From contig NW_027476313.1 of assembly GCF_051020955.1 (NCBI RefSeq), positions 186,001-250,000 on the forward strand: 64,000 bases of DNA, in the 5' to 3' direction. The stretch comes from Megalopta genalis. Lineage: Eukaryota; Arthropoda; Insecta; Hymenoptera; Halictidae. Position 1 is the first letter of the stretch; the number at the start of each line of letters is the position of its first letter. Below, piece by piece: positions 32,486-43,440 of the stretch. The notes beneath the pieces are model-generated. The model searched no databases. It was not told the DNA's origin and saw nothing but the letters and a program-made list of their open reading frames with translations. The position numbers were made by a program, and so were the translations under genes.

Positions 32486-32815
32486 CTTCGACGAGTATAC
32501 TCGTCATGAAGAAGTGGCCATAATCTGTTATGACGAGTATACTCGTCACGAAGAAATAGCAAAAATTTATGTCATGACGAGTATTCTCGTCACGAAGAAA
32601 TAGCAAAAATTTATGTCACGACGAGTATACACGTTACGAAGAACTAGCAAGAATTTATGTTACGACGAGTATACTCGTCACGAAGAAATAGCAAGAATTT
32701 ATGTCACAATGAGTACGTTTGTCATGAAGAAATCACAAAAATTTATGTTACGACGAGTATACTCGTCATAAAGAAAGAACAAGAATTTAGGTTACGAGTA
32801 TACTCGTCACAAACA
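32486..32815. repeat. ~44-bp minisatellite carrying an 18-bp palindrome, 8 units
   Basis: The palindrome TGACGAGTATACTCGTCA recurs (near 32490, 32531, 32575, 32618, 32662, 32706, 32749, 32793) with a spacer CGAAGAAATAGCAAGAATTT(ATGT). Most units preserve the palindrome; units 4 and 6 are degraded. The array has a repeat-spacer look but the spacers are also repeats, so it is not a CRISPR. Confidence 0.85.
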
Positions 32816-32829
32816 AGTAACCGATTAAC

Positions 32830-34360
32830 AGTGCTGTTAGATTGCTTTCAACGTACCAAAAATCGCAAAAATGAAAACGAACGTCTAGTTAACTCTTGTT
32901 TGTTGCTCTCAAGATAGTGAATGTTTATACCGCATAAATAAAATATTGCATAAAATTCTCTGCATTTAGTGTTTCATATTCCGCCGATCGCTCTCGCCAC
33001 ACACGCATAAAATCCGCAGCCCGCTCGTTACACTGTCAGCCATATTGAATCTTCGTCTATTCCGCCGATTCCCTCGACGCTAATGTATTAAGCGTTTAAA
33101 TATTTTAATGCGGCAAGTGGACATTCTCGATAACGGAAACCGAACTGTAACAAGGTGTTATTAGACGCCGAGGGGGATTCGCGAGCGCTGAAAACGTGGA
33201 ACGACGATGATGCTAATCTTTAAGTACCGTGCTTCTTCCCGGGCCAGCTCGGCTACGTTGGAATTGTCATGTTGCAGGCTGAAATCGCGCTCCCCTGTCT
33301 GCGACAGAAGCGTCTCTCGTTTGGATGCTGCCGAAGGGGCCGGATATATTAATTGAATCTGTTAGTAAAACGGACCGAATCCAACTGTTTCCGGGGAAGT
33401 CGTTTGCCGCTGTTACCCGCGGGAAAAAGATCGCCTCGCCAGCGTTAACCGAGTCAAAAAAGAAACGGAACGACGGAGATTAGAGTCTTCTAAGGGTCGC
33501 GTAAAAGTCGTGGAATTTCGCCGAGTTATCCCGACTCGAAGGGATAACACCCAACGGAAATCGTCGACTTTTAAAGCGTCCGATAAAATGGGAAAATAGA
33601 ATGCATCGAACGGACGAAATTCTTATCAATTATCTCAACATTAAATTAATTTCTCCGGCTGTGTTTCACTCGATTATTATGTCTGCCCGCTTCGCTGGAC
33701 ACAGATGCAACTAATTTTACATAATTAAATTGTACTTAGCATTACTCGTGTGATACGAATTCATTTGATAATTAACCAACCGGCACGGAAATAATCAACG
33801 ATCTAATTGTACGAAATTCTTTTCTTTTCTGTTTTGCAATTATGTGGAGCGTATTGGTTAAACTCACTAATTATTTTAATTGTGCACACTCGTTACACGA
33901 CTACGATAAATTGACTGAAAATTTTATGAAAAATTGAAATTGTCAGCATTAATTGCAAGATTTTGGAGCTACGAAGAGATTTCATTCTTTTTCGAATTAT
34001 TTTATTCTGTTGAAAATAAAATAACGGTATTTTTGTATCGTTTAATTTATTTTTCTTCTTCGTTTTCCGTTTGACCTACTCATTTTTGTCACAAATGCAT
34101 AAAATCCGCGCTCTAATGATAAGAGCACACGTTCCACCCGGCGTAAAATAACTTTTGTTCGTCGTCGCTGTATCCTTCGTTTTATCAGTTTATAAAAGTA
34201 ACAATGAGACATTTGTTCTGATTTTTAACAAATATTATTGCAACGTTTGCCGCAAGTAACATATAAATTGAATAAATAACTCGTAAATGTATCTCTATAC
34301 GATAAAAATAATCGTAAATTAAAGAATTAGAGACCCATTATTTTGACAGGTTCCGTAAAT
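32830..34360. other. non-coding interval, nothing recognised
   Basis: Mixed GC-rich and AT-rich unique-looking sequence with no open frame of note. No RNA gene seen. Confidence 0.45.
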
Positions 34361-34370
34361 CTAATGTTAA

Positions 34371-34646
34371 CCCTTTGCACTCGAAACTATTTAAACTGTA
34401 AATATAATCATTTTTCTCACTTATAGTATTTTTTATTTTATACGATAAAATGCATTTTATGCATATGAAATTGATTCTTGGAACTCACACAACAGTTATT
34501 GTTATTATATAATTATTATATAATTATTATATAATTATTATATATTATATAATTTTTTAAATCTAAACTTTATTAATATAAACATTATCTTAAAACGTGA
34601 TGTAACAAATTTTAGTGGTGCCTCTGAGTCACTCGAGTGCTAAGGG
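34371..34646. mobile_element. piggyBac-type MITE with TTAA target duplications
   Basis: TTAA (34367-34370) is followed by CCCTTTGCACTCGA. The right end is TCGAGTGCTAAGGG followed by TTAA (34647-34650). The terminal inverted repeats match at 13 of 14 positions. Length is 276 bp, with an AT-rich interior containing an ATTATATAATT repeat at about 34500-34550. There is no transposase. TTAA duplications and CCC-starting ends are the piggyBac pattern. Confidence 0.85.
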
Positions 34647-34659
34647 TTAATCAAATAAA

Positions 34660-35270
34660 TTTACTAGCAGCGTCAATTTTGTCACGAAGTATTATTTCCG
34701 TTCCGTTGCCTACGTGACGGAAGAGAGACCATTCTGGCCGAACATGATAATGTGATTATCAGACAGTGGCTTCTTATACTATCGCAGCGTGTTTAGGGCA
34801 ACCTGTTATGCAACTAGACGGAACAGTTGACGCAGAAAGTTGGCCAGATTTGTGCCGGCGGAGATTTTGTTCGATGGCAGTGTCGCAGAAAATGTATTAT
34901 GGTGGACGACTGTTTCCTGGAAACTGCGCCACTCCAGGATCTCGTCTCTACGGTTTGCTTAGAAACACATTGCCGGCTAGTAGCCACTAATGGATGAGTT
35001 TAAACTGCGCCATACCTACCAAACTACCATATCCTGTCGCGATGTTGGCCAACCCCGTATCTCCATGAAAGCAAGATCCGATACACATCGTGCTACAGAG
35101 TTACAATCTGTGCACCCCTTCGGAGACATGTTTCTACTCCGGAACTGCCTTAAGGAAAGAACCCGCCGTGTAAATGGCACTACAGTACTATCTACGGAGT
35201 GTTCGCGTGTCTACAGAGTGGCCCGAAAGTAACGATAATATTTTCTACTAAATCTTGAAGTTATATCGAA
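34660..35270. other. interval with two abutting short frames, unrecognised
   Basis: Frames 34766-34990 and 34990-35232 (+) are 74 and 80 codons. Neither shows a domain I recognise. They could be a decayed coding fragment, because composition is more balanced here than in the surroundings, but this is weak. Confidence 0.3.
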
Positions 35271-35322
35271 GTTATATATATATATATATATATTACTATC
35301 GAGCCCAGAATCTTGAATCACT

Positions 35323-35462
35323 CAGGGTGTCCCGAATATGTCTCGTAATCCGGATATTGGAGGTTCCTGAGGTCATTTGAAGCAACTTTTTCCTTTGCGA
35401 AAATTTTCTCCGAAGCTTCGTTTACGAGTTATTAACGAAAACAAAGATCAATGTTCGAAAGT
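35323..35462. mobile_element. one end of an unclassified dispersed element
   Basis: Begins CAGGGTGTCCCGAATATGT and continues with AACTTTTTCCTTTGCGAAAA, TTTTCTCCGAAGCTTCGTTT and ACGAGTTATTAACGAAAA. This sequence style is familiar from repetitive elements in insect genomes. Only one end is present and no class can be assigned from sequence alone. Confidence 0.35.
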
Positions 35463-36109
35463 TTAACGTTGTCAATAAATATAACGGGATAAATCGAAAT
35501 TTTCTTCTTTATTAACATGTGTGCCATCAACATTATAAATCGATAACGATTCCGTATTTTCTGCAAAGGGAATTAAATTAATTTTACGAAGGCAGTTAAT
35601 TACAGTCACATAAACCCTACCGTTAATAATCAGAAAATTTGCGATTCTACTTTGTTCCATATTTTCCATATTTTGTGCAACGGACGTGGCGCATTTAATA
35701 AAATATTGTATCCCATGCTTCTACTAACTTTGTTTTTTTTTTTAAAACGATGAATCGACGAGAGAAACTGCAGATATGTAAATTACTCTCTTCGTGCACA
35801 AAGGAGAGAGGGAATACGTGTATTTTTATTTTTACTAGGAAACATTTCAATCACGCAACACGGTGCACGGAGAAGTTATGAAACAATACTGAAGTTATTC
35901 TTTTATTGTGCTCAGCATTGCAGAATATATTGCAATGCCCGAAACGCGTGTATAAACTTTTATTCAGGAATATGCATCACTTTTGATCCGCATGAGACAA
36001 CAACTTTTATCAAGATCAGTGAAACGAAATGAATACTCTTTTGATAATCACTTCGGAATCAATGCAAAACTGTATGAAAAGTTTGTACTGTTGCACTGAA
36101 CAACAAGGT

Positions 36110-36484
36110 TCAAATGGATATTTTATAAGGAATATAGACAAAAGGCATTATTAAAATGCGTGGCATTATTAATGTGTGGTTGCTCTCTGCTCCGACACCA
36201 CAATATTGCAAAATCTTATTATTCAATCTAGGAGCACCAATTTTAACATAATAATCCGCTCGCATCAAATTCAGTTCGCTTCCAGAATCTATTAACGCTG
36301 TCAACTTACAATTTCCAACCTGCACCTCTTTAACTCGCTTCTTTCTCGACGCTTCAGACACACTTGGGTCCTCTTTCTTTCGTCGGGCAGTTTGCAGCCG
36401 TATGGTATCGGTTTCCACACAAAAAACATCGCCGTATTTCTTGCTGTGCCACTTGCTGTGATTCACCTTGTGATGAGGTTCCAT
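36110..36484 (-). pseudogene. gypsy pol start (protease) fragment, copy 2
   Basis: The pol frame is open through the zinc-knuckle region and into the protease: VSEASRKKRVKEVQVGNCKL then LIDSGSELNLMRADYYVKIG. Family homology ends at about 36172. The remaining codons (IMPRILIMPF...) are flanking DNA. This copy shows that pol overlaps gag in a different frame, as in copy 1. Confidence 0.7.
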
Positions 36485-36922
36485 GGACGGTCGTCTTCTT
36501 CTTCTCCTCAGGTCACCTGTTTTTCGTTCCTGATTTTTCCTTCATGTCTTCGTAAATTTCGAATTTTTCTTTCAACTCACGTATATTTCTAGCACCGTAC
36601 AATATCGTTTTGTTTGTCTCGAAATCCTGAACTCCGTCAATAATATACTTAATAACTGTTGATACTTCCATGTCCGCTTGCTTCGCAATCTTCAACATTT
36701 GATAAATGTATTCTTGATACGACTCGTTCGATCTTTTAATTTTACGTGACAACTCTGTATGTATCTTGTACCTATCTGCAGTTTTAGCAAATTCAGATTC
36801 CAATGCTCGCTTCATCTCGATCCATTTGCGACAACATTTTTCATAGTCGACGAACAATCTCGCCGATCCACGCAATAACCGCATCGCATAAATAACTTTT
36901 TATACTTCACTCCATTCACAAC
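36173..36922 (-). mobile_element. gypsy fragment, copy 2: gag-protease, both ends broken
   Basis: Inverted relative to copy 1 and highly similar to it. It contains gag from the capsid-like region (ARLFVDYEKCCRKWIEMKRA) through the zinc-knuckle region to the protease site (LIDSGSELNL), ending at ...GVGAESNHTL near 36172. Its gag-proximal end stops at about 36922, where satellite array 2 starts (TCGTTTCGCCTGCA). LTRs, RT and the rest are missing. Confidence 0.85.
36513..36922 (-). pseudogene. gypsy gag fragment, copy 2
   Basis: Open frame from 36884 to 36513 with upstream homology to 36922. It matches the distal gag frame of copy 1 (SNESYQEYIYQML, VSTVIKYIIDGVQDFETNK). The SAP-like N-terminus is absent because the fragment is cut by the satellite. 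It has fewer defects than copy 1 over the shared part but is not a complete gene. Confidence 0.75.
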
Positions 36923-39900
36923 TCGATCGTTTCGCCTGCATTATTCGGTGATAAATCATGAGTTTCACTTGGATTTGAAGCCGACATGATTGTTTCGCAT
37001 GCATTTGTAGCTAAATCATGTATATCACAAGTATTTTTAGCTAAACCATTTGATCCGCATGGATTTGAAACTAAGCCTTCTACTTCGCATTGATTTGAAG
37101 TTAAATCATGTGTTTCGCATGGATTTGAACTTAACTCGTTTGTTTCGCCTGCATTTGAAGCTATATCACTTATATTCGCAAGTATTTGAAGCTAAACCTT
37201 TCGTTTCGCATGGATTTGAAGCAAACTCGTTTGTATCGCCTGCATTTGGAGCTAAATCATGTATATCACAAGTATTTGAAGCAAAAACCATTTGTTTCGC
37301 ATTGATGTGAAGCTAAGCCTTCTACTTCGCATTAATTTGAAAGTAAATCATGTGTTTCGCATGGATTTGAAACTAACTCGTTTGTTTCGCATGAATTTGA
37401 AGATAAGCCTTCTACTTCGCATTGATTTGAAGCTACATCATGCGTTTCGCATGAATTTGAAGCTAACTTGTTTGTTTGGCATGCATTTGCAGCTATATCA
37501 CTTATATTCGCAAGTATTTGAAGGTCAATCATTCGTTTCGCATGAATTTGAAGCTACGCCTTCTACTTCGCATTAATTGGAAGCTTAATCATGTGATTCG
37601 CTTGGATTTGAAGAAAACTCGTTTGATTCGGATGCAGTTGAAGCTAAATAATGTATACTACAAGTATTTGAAGCTAAACCATTTGTTTCGCATGGAATTG
37701 AAGCTAAGCTTTCTACTTCGCACTGATTTGAAGCTGAATCATGTGTTTCGCTTGGATTTGAAGATAACTCGTTTGTTTCTCATGCAGTTGAAGCTAAACC
37801 ATGTATAAGACACGTATTTGAAGCTAAACCATTTGTTTCGCATTGATTATAAGGAAAGCCTTTTACTTCGCATTGATTTGAATCTAATTCATGTGATTCG
37901 CATGGATTTGAAGCTAAGTCGTTTGTTTCGCCTGCATTTGAAGCTTAATCATGTATATCACAAGTATTTGAAGCTAAACCATTTGTTTCGCATGCATTTG
38001 AAGATAAACCTTCTACTTCGCATTGATTTGAAGCTAACTCGCGCATTTCGCCTGCATTTGAAGCTATATCACTTATATTGCAATTATCTGAAGGTAAATC
38101 ATATGTTTCTCATGTACTTCAAGCTAAGCCTTCTACTTCGCATTTATTTGAAGCTAAATCATGTATATCACAAGTATTTGAAGCTAAACCATTTGATTTG
38201 CATGGATTTGAAACAAAGCCTTCTACTTCGCTTTGATTTGAAGCTAAATCGTGTGTTTCGCAAGTATTCGAAGCTAACTCGTTTGTTTCGAATGCAGTTG
38301 AAGCTAAATCATGTATATCACAAGTATTTCAAGCCAAACCATTTGTTTCGCATAGATTTGAAGCTAAGCCTTCTAGTTCGCATTGATTTCAAGCTAAATC
38401 ATGTGTTTCGCATGGATTTGAAGCTAAGCCTTCTACTTCGCAATGATTTGAAGCTAAATCATGTGTTTCGCTTGGATTTGAAGCTAACTTGTTTGATGTT
38501 TCATACAGGTGACGCCAAATCGTGTATAAAAAAAAGTATTTGAAGCTAAATCATGCGTTTCGCATGGATTTGAAGCTAAGTCTTCTACTTTGCATGAATT
38601 TGAAGCCAAACCATGTGTTTCGCTTGAATTTGAAGCTAACTCGCTTGTTTCGCATGCAGTTGAAGCTATATAATGAGTATTACAAGTATTTGAAGTTATA
38701 TCATTTGTTTTGCATGGATTTGAAGCTAAGCCTTCAACTTCGCTTGATTTTGAAGCTAAATCATGTGTTTCGCTTGGATTTGAATCTAACTCGTTTGTTT
38801 TGTATGCAGTTGAAGCTAAATCATGTTTATCACAAGTATCTGAATCTAAACCATCTGCTTCCCATGAATATTAAGCTAATCCATGTGTTTCGCATGAATT
38901 TGAAGCTAAGTCATTTGTTTCGCATGGATTTGAAGCTATATCACTTGTATTCGCAAGTATTTGAAGCTAAACCATTCGCTTCGCATGGATTTGAAGATAA
39001 GCCTTCATCTTCGCATTGATTTGTAGCTAAATCATGTGTTTCGCTTGGATTTGAAATCAGCTCGTTTGTTTCTCAGGCAGTTGAAGCTAAATCACGTATA
39101 TCACAATTATTTGAAGCTAAACCATTCGTTTCGCATGGATTTGAAGCTAAGGCTTCTACTTCGCATTGACTTGAAGCTAAATCATGTGTTTCGCATGAAT
39201 TTGAATATAACTCGTTTGTTTTGCTTGAATTCGAAGCTATATCACTTACATTCGCAAGTATTTGAAGTTCAATCATTCGTTTCGCATGGATTTGAAGCTA
39301 AGGCTTCTAGTTCGCATTGATTTGAATCTAAATCATATGTTTCGCATGGATTTGAAACTAACTCGTTTGTTTCTGATGCAGTTGAATCTAAATAATGTAT
39401 ATCACATGTATTTGAAGCTTCTTCTTCGCATTGATTTTAAGCTAAATCGTGTGTTTCGCATGTATTCGAAGCTAACTCGTTTGTTTCGCCTGGATTTGAA
39501 GCTATATCACTTATATTCGCAAGTATTTGACGGTCAATCATTTGTGTCGCATGGATTTGAAGCTAAGCCTCCTACTTCGTATTGATTTGAAGCTAAATCA
39601 TGAATTCGCTTGGATTTGTAGCCAACTCGTTTGTTTCGCCTGCAGTTGAAGTTAAATCATGTATATCACAATTATTTGAAGCTGAACCATTTGTTTCGCA
39701 TGGATTTGAAGCTAAGCCTTCTACTTCGCATTCATTTGATGCTAAATCACGTGTTTCGCATTGATTTGAAGATAACTCGTTTGTTTCGCCTGCATTTGAA
39801 CCAATATCACTTATATTCGCCAGTATTTGAAGATAAATCATTCGTTTCGCATGGATTTGAAGCTAAGCCTCCTACTTCGTATTGATTTGAAGCTAAATCA

Positions 39901-42900
39901 TGTATTCGCTTGGATTAGAAGCCAACTCGTTTGTTTCGCCTGCATTTGATTCTAAATCATGTATTTTACAAGTATTTGAACCTAAACCATTTGTTTCTCA
40001 TGTATTTGAAGCTAAGCCTTCTACTTCGCATTGATTTGAAGCTAAATCATTTGTTTCGCATGGGTTTGAAGATAACTCCTTTGTTTCGCATGCATTTGAA
40101 GCTAAATCATGTATATCACAAGTATTTGAAGCAAAACCATTTGTTTTGCATTGATTTAAAGCTAAGCCTTCTACTTCGCATTGATTTGAAGCTAAATCTT
40201 GTGTTTCGCATGTATTCGAAGCTAACTCGTTTGTTTCGCCTGCATTTGAAGCTATATCACTTATATTCGCAAGTATTTGACGGTCAATCATTCGTTTCGC
40301 GTGAATTTGAAGCTAAGCCTTCTACTTCGCATTGATTTGAAGCTAAATCATGTGTTTCGCATGGGTTTGAAGATAACTCCTTTGTTTCGCATGCATTTGA
40401 AGCTAAATCATGTATATCACAAGTATTTGAAGCAAAACCATTTGTTTTGCATTGATTTAAAGCTAAGCCTTCTACTTCGCATTGATTTGAAGCTAAATCT
40501 TGTGTTTCGCATGTATTCGAAGCTAACTCGTCTGATTCGCCTGCATTTGAAGCTATATCACTTATATTCGCAAGTATTTGACGGTCAATCATTCGTTTCG
40601 CGTGAATTTGAAGCTAAGCCTTCTACTTCGCATTGATTTGAATCTAAATGATATGATTCACTTGGATTTGATGCTAACCCTTCTACTTCGCATTGATGTG
40701 AAGCTAAATCATGAGTTTCGCTTGGATTTTTAGTTAACACGTTTGTTTCACATACAGTTGAAGCTCAATCATGTATGTCACAAGTATTTGAAGCTCAACA
40801 ATTTGTTTCGCATGAATATTAAGTTAAACCATGTGTTTCGCATGAGTATTAAGCTAAACCATGTGTTTGGAATGAATTTGAAGCTAAATCATATGTTTCG
40901 CATGGATTTGAAGCTAATCCTTGTACTTCGCATTGATTTGAACCTAAATTATGTGTTTTGCTTGGATTTGAAACTAAGCCTTCTACTTCGCATTGATTTG
41001 AAGCTAAATCATGTGTTTGGTATGGATTTGAAACTAACTCGGTTGTTTCGCCTGCATTCGAAGTTATATCACGTATAATCGCAAGTATTTGAAGTTCAGT
41101 CATTCGTTTCGCATGGATTTGAAGCTAAGCCTTCTACTTCGCATTGATTTGAAGCTAAATCATATGTTTCGCTTGGATTTGAAGGTAACACGTTTGTTTC
41201 ACATGCAGTTGATGCTCAATCATGTATATCACAAGTATTTGAAGCTGAACAATTTGTTTCGCATGAATATTAAGTTAAACCATGTGTTTCGCATGAGTAT
41301 TAAGCTAAACCATGTGTTTGGAATGAATTTGAAGCTAAATCATGTGTTTCGCATAGATTTGAAGCTAACTCGTTTGTTTCGAATGCAGTTGAAGCTAAAT
41401 CATGTATATCACAAGTATTTCAAGCTAAACCATTTGTTTCGCATAGATTTGAAGCTAAGCCTTCTAGTTCGCATCGATTTCAAGCTAAATCATGTGTTTC
41501 GCATGGATTTGAAGCTAAGCCTTCTACTTCGCAATGATTTGAAGCTAAATCATGTGTTTCGCTTGGATTTGAAGCTAACTTGTTTGATGTTTCATACATG
41601 TGACGCCAAATCGTGTATAAAAAAAGTATTTGAAGCTAAATCATGCGTTTCGCATGGATTTGAAGCTAAGCATTCTACTTCGCTTGATTTTGAATCTAAA
41701 TCACGTGTTTCGCTTGGATTTGAAGCTAAGCCTTCTACTTCGCTTGATTTTGAAGCTAAATCATGTGTTTCTCTTGGATTTGAAGCTAACTCGTTTGTTT
41801 CGCGTGCAGTTGAAGCTAAATCATATATATCACAAGTATTTGAAGCTAAACTATTTGTTTCGCAAGGATTTGAAGCTAAACCATGTGATTCGCAAGAATT
41901 TGAAGCTAAATCATGTGTTCCGCTTGGATTTGAAGCTAACTCGATTGTTTCGCATGCAGTTGAAGCTGAATCATGTTTATCACAAGTATCTGAAGCTAAA
42001 CCATTCGATTCGCATGGATTTGAAGCTAAGCCTTCTACTTCGCATGAATTTGAATCTAAATCATGTGTTTTGCTTGTATTTGAAGCTAACTCGTTTTTTT
42101 CGCATGCAGTTGAAGCTAAATCATGTATATCACAAGTATTTGAAGCTAAACCATTTGATCCGCATGGATTTGGAGCTAAGCCTTCCACTTCGCATTGCTT
42201 TGAAGCTAAAGCATGTGTTTCGCATGGATTTGAAACTAACTCGATTGTTTCGCATGCAGTTGAAGCTGAATCATGTTTATCACAAGTATCTGAATCTAAA
42301 CAATCTGTTTCGAATGGATTTGAAGCCAAGCCTTCTACTTCGCATGAATTTGAATCTAAATCATGTGTTTTGCTTGGATTTGAAGCTAACTCGTTTTTTT
42401 CGCATGCAGTTGAAGCTAAATCATGTATATCACAAGTATTTGAAGCTAAACCATTTGATCCGCATGGATTTGGAGCTAAGCCTTCCACTTCGCATTGCTT
42501 TGAAGCTAAAGCATGTGTTTCGCGTGGATTTGAAACTAACTCGATTGTTTCGCATGCAGTTGAAGCTGAATCATGTTTATCACAAGTATCTGAATTTAAA
42601 CAATCTGTTTCGCATGAATATTAAGCTAAACCATGTGTTTCGCATGAATTTAAAGATAAATCAAGTGATTCGCATGGATGTGTAGCTAACTCGTTTGTTT
42701 CGCCTGCATTTGTAGCTATAACACTTCTATTCGCAAGTATTTGAAACTTAATCATTCCCTTCGCATGTATTCGAAGCTAAGCCTTCAACTTCGCATTGAT
42801 TTGAAGCTAAATCATGTGCTTCGCTTGGATTTCAAGATAACTCGTTTGTTTCGCATGCAGTTGAAGCTAAATCATGTACATCACAAGTATTTGAAGCTAA

Positions 42901-43440
42901 ACCATCCTATTCGCATGTATTTGGAGCTAAGCCTACCTCTTCGCATTGATTTGAAACTAAATCATGTATTTCGGATGGATTTGAATCTAACTCGATTGTT
43001 TCGCGTGCATTTGAAGCTATATAACATATATCGCAATTATCTGAAGATAAATCATTCGTTTCGTATGAATTTGAAACTAAGCCTTCTACTTCGCATTGAT
43101 TTGAAACTAAATCATGTGTTTCGCATGGATTTGAAGCTAACTCGTTTGTTTCGCATGCAGTTGAATCTAAATCATGTATATCACAAGTATTTGAAGCTAA
43201 TCCATTTGATTCCCATGGATTTGGAGCTAAGCCTTCTACTTCGCATTGATTTGGTGCTAAATCATGTGTTTCACATGGATTTAAACATAACACGATTGTT
43301 TCGCATGCAGTTGAAGCTAAATCATGTATATCACAAATATTTGAGGCTAAACCATTTGTTTCGCATGGATTCGAAAGTAAGCCTTCTACTTCGCATTGAA
43401 TTGGAGCTAAATCATGTGTTTCGCATGGATTTGAAGCCAA

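Noticed and set aside
32486..32815. CRISPR-like repeat-spacer pattern
   Set aside because: Spacers are themselves repeats, the DNA is eukaryotic and there are no cas genes.
41089..42624. 511-codon open frame and many similar frames in the satellite
   Set aside because: The period of 30 keeps frames open automatically. Neighbouring frames are open on both strands and the products are pure decapeptide repeats.
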